Shown here: one piece after another, positions 3,880-9,106 of the stretch | How the letters are laid out: each line of letters begins with the position of its first letter | Position numbering within the stretch: the stretch's first letter is position 1 | Source of the DNA: CAZAQB01 sp964487155 | Lineage (GTDB): Bacteria > Pseudomonadota > Gammaproteobacteria > Nitrococcales > Nitrococcaceae | Direction of reading: 5' to 3' | Length of the DNA: 9,106 bases | Assembly: GCA_964487155.1 (NCBI GenBank) | Contig: CAZAQB010000135.1 | Coordinates: 1-9,106 of the forward strand | Position numbers and translations under genes: made by a program | Notes under the pieces: model-generated | The model's database searches: none | Told to the model about the DNA's origin: nothing | What the model saw: the letters and a program-made list of their open reading frames with translations, nothing else

Positions 3880-6252
3880 ATGTCCACGCGTCCCCGACTG
3901 CTTCATGTGCCGACAGAGGAAGCGGCGGCAGCCGCTGACGCCGCCGCGCCACCCCCTGCAGCAGCTTGCGATGTGGTGGTGCTGGGGGTGCGGCCCGGTC
4001 ACAGGGCCAGCGCCCGGCCGCCGGTGCGCATCTTTCTGGGCACCGAGTCGGCCCAGTTCCGGGCCCAGCGCGTCTTCGTCTACTCCGTGGAGAAATACCG
4101 AAATCCCGGCCGGGTCTACGAAATCCACCTGATGAAGGATCTGCCCGGATTCGACCGCTCCGGCTGGCGGACGGGGTTCACCAACTACCGCTTCGCCATC
4201 CCCGAGCTGGCGGGCGGTGCCGGACGGGCCATCTACAACGACGTCGACCAGATCTACACCACGGATCCGGCGGAGCTGTTCGACCTGGACCTGCAGGATC
4301 GTGGCGTGCTGGCCATCTCGCGCCGGGACACCTCGGTGATGTTGCTGGACTGCCAGCGCATGCTGCCCTGGTGGAACCTGGATGCCGCCCGGCGGCTGCA
4401 CAAGAGCGAGCTCGCCGGCGTCCTCGACGATCAGCCCCATCTGTGGGGCGCCCTGGATGGCCGCTGGAACGCCCGCGATCTGGAATACCAGCCGGGCCGG
4501 GGCGGGGTGCTGCACTACACCGCCTTGCATACCCAGCCCTGGCGGCCCACGCCCCGGGAGTATTCGTACCATCCCCATCCCCTCGGGGATCTGTGGTTCG
4601 CCCTGGAGCATGAAGCCGATGCCAGGGGATTCCACCCGTTCCGGGCCAATCAGCCCAGTGCCGCCTATCGGCGGTTGTTGCGCGATCCACCGGCGCCGCT
4701 GCCCGGGAACTCCGGCATGGCGCAGCCGGCCGCCGCCAGCCGCTTCCTGGCGCGTTACGGTGGGGGTCAGACGCTGCTGGTGACCTTCCAGGGCGGAGCT
4801 CCGGCTGGCTGGACAGGACGGGTCCTGGATCTGGCGGGCAGTGGCGGGCGCTGGCCCGATGTCCGTTCATTGGGCGTGCTGGCAGCGGATCTTCTGGAGC
4901 GGGTGCCGGAAGAGGACGTGCCCTGGCTGCTGGATTGCCTGTTCGCCAGTGCGCAGCGGGCCCTGGTGCTGCGCATCGATCCCCAGGCGAGCTGCTGCGC
5001 CGATTCCGGCTGGTGGCACCGCCAGGTGGAGGCGGCGGCGGCGCGGCGGCCGGGGCTGTGCTGGCAGCTGGATCTGGGGGCCGCCGGCGCGTTGATGCGC
5101 TATGCGTCCACCTGGGCTGCCCGGAAAAGCGCCCCCCGCGTCTGGGTGCTGGTCGGCGCCCATGGCGGCGATAACCATCAGTTGTTCCGCCTGGCGGATA
5201 GCCTGGGCTGGCCCTGGGAACAGCGCCGCCTGGCGTTTAATCCCCTGCACCTGCTGCCCTCCTGGCTGCTGGGAGCGCGCGCCATCAGCCGGCGCCGGCG
5301 GCGCAGTGATCCGTTGCAGCCTCCCTGGCCCGACCTGGTGCTGGCGAGCGGCAAGCGCAGTGCGCCGGTGGCGCGCTGGATTCAGCGCCAGTCCGGGGGC
5401 CGCACCCGGCTGGTGCACCTGGGGCGGCCCCGGGCGCCCCTGGGGGCCTTCGACCTGATCGTCACCACACCCCAGTACCGCCTGCCCGCGCGCGACAACA
5501 TCCTCCATCTGACGGCGGCGCTGAATCGCCGGGATCCGAGTGAGTTGGAGGTTGCTGCCCGGGAGTGGGAGCCGCGCCTGGCCGCCCTCCCCCGGCCCTG
5601 GTATGCCCTGGTGGTGGGGGGCAACCGCTGGCCCTACGTGCTGAGCCGGAGCGCCGCCGCCCGCCTCGGGCGCCAGGCCAGCGACTGGGTTCGGCGCCAG
5701 GGTGGGTCACTGCTGGTCACCACCGGCCCCCGTACTGCGCCGGAGGCGGCTGCCGATCTGGCTGCAGCCATTGACGTGCCGGCCCACTGCCACCGTTTCG
5801 GGCAGGGCAATGCCAATCCCTACCCGGCCTATCTGGCCCTTGCCGACGGTTTCCTGGTGAGTGCCGACAGCGGCTCCATGCTGGCGGAGACGGTTGCCAC
5901 CGGCCGGCCGGTATGGATCGTGGATCTGCCGCGCCGCTACGATGGCGCGGCCAATCCCCTGGGCTGGTGGGTGAGGGCCCTGCGCGGGTACCGGGACGTC
6001 ACCAGCCGCCGGGGGGCGCCACGCCAGCAGAATGCCCTGGATCGGGGTTTCGACCGCTTGGTGGAGCTGGGCCTGTTCACACCGCCGCGAGACATGAGCC
6101 GCTATCATGAAGCCCTGCTGCGGCGAGGTCTGGCGGCGCCTCTGGGGGCGCCCATGGCACCGAGGGAGGTGTCCGGGGATGACCTGCAAAGCGCCGTTGA
6201 GGGGGTCGTGGACATGATGCGTGCGGCGCGCCCGGTGGATGCGGGCGAGTAG
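3880..6252 (+). CDS. Three-part protein: GT8-like glycosyltransferase + eroded methyltransferase-like segment + ELM1/GtrOC1-type glycosyltransferase
   Basis: This is a 790-residue cytoplasmic protein with no signal peptide. Residues 1-46 are Ala/Pro-rich. Residues 48-250 look like a GT8-type nucleotide-sugar transferase: VRIFLGTES (49-57), FTNYRFAIPEL (100-110), the metal-binding DxD as D121-V-D123 in IYNDVDQIY, and HYTALHTQPW (212-221). Residues about 290-400 resemble the latter half of a class I methyltransferase (DLLERVPEEDVPWLLDCLF 337-355, WWHRQVEAAAARRPG 378-392). The SAM-binding front half is not convincing: VLDLAGSGG at 315-323 is the nearest to motif I. Residues about 420-690 match the ELM1/DUF1022 (GtrOC1) family of predicted glycosyltransferases: GAHGGDNHQ (426-434), LASGKRSAPVARWIQ (488-502), VVGGNRWPY (578-586), VTTGPRT (613-619) and SADSGSMLAETVATGRPVWI (661-680). 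It probably adds two sugars to an envelope glycan. It is the first gene of its operon. Confidence 0.85.
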   Translation: MSTRPRLLHVPTEEAAAAADAAAPPPAAACDVVVLGVRPGHRASARPPVRIFLGTESAQFRAQRVFVYSVEKYRNPGRVYEIHLMKDLPGFDRSGWRTGFTNYRFAIPELAGGAGRAIYNDVDQIYTTDPAELFDLDLQDRGVLAISRRDTSVMLLDCQRMLPWWNLDAARRLHKSELAGVLDDQPHLWGALDGRWNARDLEYQPGRGGVLHYTALHTQPWRPTPREYSYHPHPLGDLWFALEHEADARGFHPFRANQPSAAYRRLLRDPPAPLPGNSGMAQPAAASRFLARYGGGQTLLVTFQGGAPAGWTGRVLDLAGSGGRWPDVRSLGVLAADLLERVPEEDVPWLLDCLFASAQRALVLRIDPQASCCADSGWWHRQVEAAAARRPGLCWQLDLGAAGALMRYASTWAARKSAPRVWVLVGAHGGDNHQLFRLADSLGWPWEQRRLAFNPLHLLPSWLLGARAISRRRRRSDPLQPPWPDLVLASGKRSAPVARWIQRQSGGRTRLVHLGRPRAPLGAFDLIVTTPQYRLPARDNILHLTAALNRRDPSELEVAAREWEPRLAALPRPWYALVVGGNRWPYVLSRSAAARLGRQASDWVRRQGGSLLVTTGPRTAPEAAADLAAAIDVPAHCHRFGQGNANPYPAYLALADGFLVSADSGSMLAETVATGRPVWIVDLPRRYDGAANPLGWWVRALRGYRDVTSRRGAPRQQNALDRGFDRLVELGLFTPPRDMSRYHEALLRRGLAAPLGAPMAPREVSGDDLQSAVEGVVDMMRAARPVDAGE

Positions 6253-6292
6253 TGACCGGGGCGCCGGTGGTCATGCCCCTGAGGGCGACGGC

Positions 6293-7045
6293 GTGGATCC
6301 TCAGCCCATGAAGGGGGATGGCCGCCGGCGCCGCCGCGAGCTGTTCTGGAGGCGCTACGCGGCGCCAGGCCTCGACTGGCTGTCGCGACAGCTCAATGCG
6401 GGCGCCATCGCCCACAGCCGGGAAATCATCTACCAGCACATGTTTCTGCAGGGGCTGCGGGCCGAGGGGATCGAACGCCCTTTCTATGCCACCCGGGGCG
6501 CCGCCAACTTCAGCCTGCTGTATCTGTTGCTGCGCTGTATGACCGAGTTGCCGGTGCGCCGGATGGTGGAGCTCGGTGCCGGCCAGAGCAGCCTGTTGAT
6601 CGACTGCCTGGCCAGGGGCCGTGCGGTCCAGTGCCTCAGCGTGGAGCACGACCCGGGATGGGCCGAGCGCATCACGGGGCAGGTGGCCCATGACGTGTTG
6701 CTGGCGCCGCTGGTGCAGAAATCGGTGTGCGGGCGGCTTACCGTGACCTACGACCTGGACCCTGCCGCCTATGGGCCGGCGGACCTGCTGCTGGTGGACG
6801 GCCCCCAGGGCAGCCGCAGACATTCCCGGCGCGGGGGCCTGGAGTGGGTGGCCCACGCCCTTGCACCCGAGCATTTTCTGGTCATCTTCGATGATGCCGA
6901 ACGCGCCGGCGAGATGGACACCATTCGGGCCGCGGTGGGCCAATTGGAGCGGTCCGGTAGGGCCTTCGGCCTGCGGCGGGTGCGTGCCGCCCATGACCAG
7001 GTGCTGCTGGCGGGTGGACGCCTGGCGCCGGCGCTGGATTTCTGA
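6293..7045 (+). CDS. Class I SAM-dependent methyltransferase-like protein
   Basis: From GTG 6293 the protein is 250 residues long. It begins with a basic tract (GRRRRRELFWRRY, 10-22). A Rossmann methyltransferase core follows: motif I VELGAGQSS (92-100), an acidic residue after strand 2 in SVEHDPGW (116-123; E118 likely binds the ribose), LLLVDGPQGS (165-174) at strand 4 and VIFDDAER (197-204) at strand 5. VDGP and FDD motifs recur in methyltransferase-like proteins of polysaccharide clusters, so methylation of a sugar or aglycone is the likely role; the substrate is unknown. The frame is open from GTG 6221, inside the previous gene. GTG 6293 is preferred because GAGGG (6281-6285) lies seven bases before it. 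ATG 6308 is a close alternative without a good ribosome site. The gap to the previous stop is 40 bases, so the two are probably co-transcribed. Confidence 0.75.
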   Translation: MDPQPMKGDGRRRRRELFWRRYAAPGLDWLSRQLNAGAIAHSREIIYQHMFLQGLRAEGIERPFYATRGAANFSLLYLLLRCMTELPVRRMVELGAGQSSLLIDCLARGRAVQCLSVEHDPGWAERITGQVAHDVLLAPLVQKSVCGRLTVTYDLDPAAYGPADLLLVDGPQGSRRHSRRGGLEWVAHALAPEHFLVIFDDAERAGEMDTIRAAVGQLERSGRAFGLRRVRAAHDQVLLAGGRLAPALDF

Positions 7046-7051
7046 TCCGCC

Positions 7052-7819
7052 GTGTTGAGTCGTCTGCGGCATTGGTGGGTCAGCCCCGGTCTGGAGAAAT
7101 CCCAGCGGCGCAGCTTCGTGACCATCGGTCGGGGTCGCTACAAGCGGCTGCGCTATCCTCATGCGCTGATGGCGGCTGAGGTGGAAGCCAATCTGGTGGG
7201 TTTCGGCCTCAGCCCCCACCTGCCGGAACTGGTCGCCCGCCACGAGCGGGAGATCTGGGTGCGCTACCTGCCGGGCGAGGCGGTCGTCCCATCGCCGGAG
7301 AACCGGGCGCGGCTGGCCGCATTCTTTGCCCATTTGCATTGCCGGGAGGCCGCGCGCCGGCCCCTGGCGCAGACCGGCATGGCGTACCGGCTGGCCAGCG
7401 ACCTGCGTTTCCTGGAGGAGAGCGGGGTGCTGGATGGCCACCGCATCGCCCGTTTACAGGCCCTTGCCGAGCAGTGCGCACCGCCCTCCCTGTGGTGCGG
7501 GTTCGACTACCTGGATCCGGTGCTCAAGAACTTCATCCTGACGCCTGACGGCGCGATTGTCGCAGTGGACGTGGAGAGCCTGGTGGCGGGGACCGCCCTG
7601 GGCACCGGTCTCGCCAAGGCCGGTGAGCACTGGCTGGGCTCCGGGCTTGAGGCCCTGGCCGATGCGGTGGTGGCGGCGGGCGCCCCGGACTTTCGCCCGG
7701 AGCTGCCCTATATCCGGCTGTGCTTCCTGGCGGGTTGGACCAAGCGCAAGCTGCTCACCGGCAAAGTGCGTTTTCTCAGCCCCCGGCGTTTCGACGTACT
7801 GCTGGAGAGTCTGTCGTGA
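7052..7819 (+). CDS. Divergent APH/LPS-kinase-like phosphotransferase (tentative)
   Basis: This 255-residue protein resembles the protein-kinase-like fold family (aminoglycoside/choline/LPS-core kinases) in its C-terminal lobe. GFDYLDPVLKNFILTPDGAIVAVDVES (150-176) fits the pattern of catalytic Asp (D155), four residues, then Asn (N160), then a metal-binding Asp (D173) in place of DFG. The usual His-Gly before the catalytic Asp is missing, and the N-lobe has only weak candidates: IGRGRYKRL (25-33) for the nucleotide loop and E43/E45 for the helix-C Glu. FFAHLHCREAA (91-101) resembles the helix before the catalytic loop in this group. If active, it could phosphorylate a sugar of the glycan built by its neighbours. 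GTG 7052 starts six bases after the previous stop with no clear ribosome site, so translation may be coupled; TTG 7055 is an alternative. Its end overlaps the next gene by four bases. Confidence 0.6.
   Translation: MLSRLRHWWVSPGLEKSQRRSFVTIGRGRYKRLRYPHALMAAEVEANLVGFGLSPHLPELVARHEREIWVRYLPGEAVVPSPENRARLAAFFAHLHCREAARRPLAQTGMAYRLASDLRFLEESGVLDGHRIARLQALAEQCAPPSLWCGFDYLDPVLKNFILTPDGAIVAVDVESLVAGTALGTGLAKAGEHWLGSGLEALADAVVAAGAPDFRPELPYIRLCFLAGWTKRKLLTGKVRFLSPRRFDVLLESLS
7804..7809 (+). promoter_or_regulatory. Ribosome binding site GGAGAG deciding a GTG start
   Basis: GGAGAG lies inside the end of the kinase-like gene, six bases before GTG 7816. It supports that GTG, which overlaps the kinase stop as GTGA, over the in-frame upstream ATG at 7720, which would add 32 residues lying wholly within the previous gene. 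Confidence 0.75.
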
Positions 7820-8850
7820 TCCACGCCCCTCGGGTGAGCGTATTCATCCCGGTGCGCAACCGGGAAGGCCTCATCCGCACCGCCGTGGACAGCATCCTGG
7901 CCCAGACCTACACCGATTTCGAGCTGCTGGTGGTGGACGACGGCTCCACGGACGCCACGCTCCGGGTGCTGGAGGCCTACCGGGATCCGCGGCTGCGCAT
8001 CGAGACCAACGGCGAGCACCGGGGCATTCCCGCGACCCGCAATCGCGGACTGGAGCTGGCCCGCGGCGAGTACATCGCCCTGCTGGACAGCGACGATTAC
8101 GCCTACCCCGACCGGCTGGCCCGGCAGCTGCGCTACCTGGATCGCCACCCGCAACACTGCCAGGTGGGCACCTGGTGCAGCCTCATGGACGCCGGCGGCC
8201 GGCTGCTGGCGCGGGTCCGGCGCCAGCCCTGCAGCGCCGGGCAGATCAAGGCGCGCCTGCTGTTCCACTGTCCAATGATCAACCGCACCCTGATGGCGCG
8301 CACCGATGTGCTGCGGCGGTTCCGCTACTCGGAGGCTTTCCCCCGCTGTCAGGATTACGATCTGCACGCCCGGCTCTCGGGGCGGCATACGATGGTCAAT
8401 CTGCCGGACATGCTGACCTGCGGGCGGGAGCATGAGGGCCGCTTTACCGGGGCCACTGCGGCTCTGGGAGAGGAGCGCAAGAAGGCGATTCAGGCGCGGC
8501 TTCTGGATGATCTGGGGGTCGCCTGGGAAGCCGCTGATCTGGAGCGGCACTACCTGCTGAGCCGCGCGCGCCCGGGCTCCCACGCGGGTCCGGCCTACCT
8601 GGACTGGGCGGAACCCTGGCTGCACGGACTGGCCGCGGCCAACCGCCGCCGGTGCCGCCATGATCCCATCGCGTTCGAGGCGGTGCTGGCCCAGGTGTGG
8701 GCCGTGGCCTGCTGGCGCACCCGCAAGGCCCTGGGCTGGCGCTGGCCGCTACGGCTGACGCGTTCCAGGCTGGCGCGCCGTCTGCCTGCGGGCATAGAAC
8801 TCGCTGCACTGGTGGCCGCAGCCCGCCGCCCTCCCCATCCATCGCCCTGA
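7816..8850 (+). CDS. Family 2 glycosyltransferase (GT-A fold)
   Basis: This 344-residue protein is a typical inverting GT2 enzyme. The N-terminal nucleotide-binding part reads RVSVFIPVRNREGLIRTAVDSILAQTYTDFELLVVDDGSTD (6-46), and GIPATRNRGLELARGEYIALLDSDD (70-94) carries the DxD-type metal site D91-S-D93-D94. CQDYDLHARL (178-187) occupies the place of the usual (E)DYDL acceptor-site motif, with Gln for the first acidic residue, so D180 is the probable catalytic base. The remainder (about 215-344) is Arg-rich and helical without obvious membrane segments, apart from a weak hydrophobic stretch at 288-300. It should transfer a sugar from a nucleotide donor to a growing cell-surface glycan at the cytoplasmic face of the membrane. 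It is the last gene of the operon and is translationally coupled to the kinase-like gene. Confidence 0.92.
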   Translation: MIHAPRVSVFIPVRNREGLIRTAVDSILAQTYTDFELLVVDDGSTDATLRVLEAYRDPRLRIETNGEHRGIPATRNRGLELARGEYIALLDSDDYAYPDRLARQLRYLDRHPQHCQVGTWCSLMDAGGRLLARVRRQPCSAGQIKARLLFHCPMINRTLMARTDVLRRFRYSEAFPRCQDYDLHARLSGRHTMVNLPDMLTCGREHEGRFTGATAALGEERKKAIQARLLDDLGVAWEAADLERHYLLSRARPGSHAGPAYLDWAEPWLHGLAAANRRRCRHDPIAFEAVLAQVWAVACWRTRKALGWRWPLRLTRSRLARRLPAGIELAALVAAARRPPHPSP

Positions 8851-8876
8851 CGCCACGGCACGGTGGTCACGTGGCG
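8851..8876. terminator. Inverted repeat between convergent genes, possible bidirectional terminator
   Basis: CGCCACG (8851-8857) and CGTGGCG (8870-8876) form a 7-bp perfect stem with a 12-base loop. It starts immediately after the GT2 stop and ends three bases before the stop of the convergent regulator, filling the 29-base gap. The placement suits transcription ending from both sides. There is no T tract on either strand, so intrinsic termination is doubtful. Confidence 0.45.
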
Positions 8877-8879
8877 GCC

Positions 8880-9106
8880 TCACCCCCCCGGCATGCCGCC
8901 GGAGGCGCCGGTATCGGCTCTCAGGTCCGCAACCGGCACCGCGTTTGCCTCCTCGATGCCCGCCAGGCGCTGGCGGCGGAAGCGGCGCTCGTCCCGGGGC
9001 GAGCGGCCGTAGCGGTCGTGGTAGCACTTGGTGAAGTGGGGCGGCGAGACGAAGCCCGAGGCGATGGCGATGTCGGTGATGGGCATCTCGGTCTGCAGCA
9101 GCAGCT
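8880..9106 (-). CDS. AraC/GlxA-family transcriptional regulator, C-terminal part (5' end beyond the window)
   Basis: The frame enters from the right edge on the minus strand and ends at TGA (8882-8880), giving about 74 residues. The first 40 or so, including MPITDIAIASGFVSPPHFTKCY and YGRSPRDERR, are the second helix-turn-helix of an AraC/XylS DNA-binding domain. The SGFVSPPHFTKCY and GRSPRDERR forms are typical of the GlxA subgroup, which usually has an N-terminal DJ-1/PfpI-like domain (outside this window). About 30 residues of unconserved tail follow. It is convergent with the glycan operon, so nothing here indicates that it regulates that operon. Confidence 0.88.
   Translation of the reverse strand, partial: LLLQTEMPITDIAIASGFVSPPHFTKCYHDRYGRSPRDERRFRRQRLAGIEEANAVPVADLRADTGASGGMPGG

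Noticed and set aside
3572..3952. Minus-strand open frame across the operon promoter (contains MYFATTSECNKYVTERLQKE)
   Set aside because: The stretch from the AT-rich core looks somewhat protein-like, but it has no family I recognise. The frame runs into both flanking genes, and the same bases are better explained as a promoter with a tandem operator.
6077..7441. 454-residue minus-strand open frame
   Set aside because: It is antisense to the methyltransferase- and kinase-like genes, with a low-complexity His/Gln/Pro-rich translation; a shadow of third-position GC bias.
7720..7815. 32-residue extension of the GT2 gene
   Set aside because: It lies inside the kinase-like gene. GTG 7816 has a good ribosome site and the GT2 domain begins within six residues of it.
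1..9106. CRISPR arrays, tRNA or rRNA genes, insertion sequences, attachment sites, known riboswitches
   Set aside because: I looked for repeat-spacer periodicity, cloverleaf and rRNA sequence, transposase motifs with terminal inverted repeats, and familiar riboswitch cores, and saw none.

Overview
The window is GC-rich (roughly 65-70%) proteobacterial DNA with tightly packed genes, frequent GTG starts and 4-base stop/start overlaps. An EnvZ/OmpR-like two-component pair and a GlxA/AraC-type regulator suggest a gammaproteobacterium, possibly of the Ectothiorhodospiraceae/Chromatiales type. That placement is an inference from gene content and composition, because no rRNA or other marker gene is present.

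Layout. The last 28 codons of an unidentified + strand gene end at 89. A gene-free stretch of about 620 bases (90-710) follows. It is rich in perfect inverted repeats, including two related hairpins whose stems differ by a compensatory base-pair change. Next come a 2-oxoglutarate/Fe(II) dioxygenase-like gene (711-1433), an OmpR-family response regulator (about 1514-2236) and its EnvZ-like sensor kinase (2233-3648, ATGA overlap). A 231-base intergenic region (3649-3879) has a conspicuously AT-rich core. That core holds an 11-base-period direct repeat of TGTTACAT, which resembles an OmpR-type binding site. It precedes a four-gene + strand operon: a 790-residue three-part protein (GT8-like glycosyltransferase, eroded methyltransferase-like segment, ELM1/GtrOC1-type glycosyltransferase; 3880-6252), a class I methyltransferase-like protein (6293-7045), a divergent small-molecule-kinase-like protein (7052-7819) and a GT2 glycosyltransferase (7816-8850). 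A convergent AraC-family regulator enters from the right edge on the minus strand (8880 to beyond 9106). It is separated from the operon by 29 bases that are almost entirely an inverted repeat.

How the parts may work together. The operon reads as a cell-surface glycan (LPS core, O-antigen or other envelope polysaccharide) assembly or decoration set: two or three glycosyltransferase activities, a methyltransferase-like enzyme and a kinase-like enzyme that could phosphorylate a sugar. The adjacent two-component system is a natural candidate for its control, since a tandem site of the kind OmpR-family regulators bind sits in the operon's upstream region. This link is inferred from position and pattern only. 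The points most worth following up are the multi-domain fusion, the eroded methyltransferase segment, the tandem site and the covarying hairpins.
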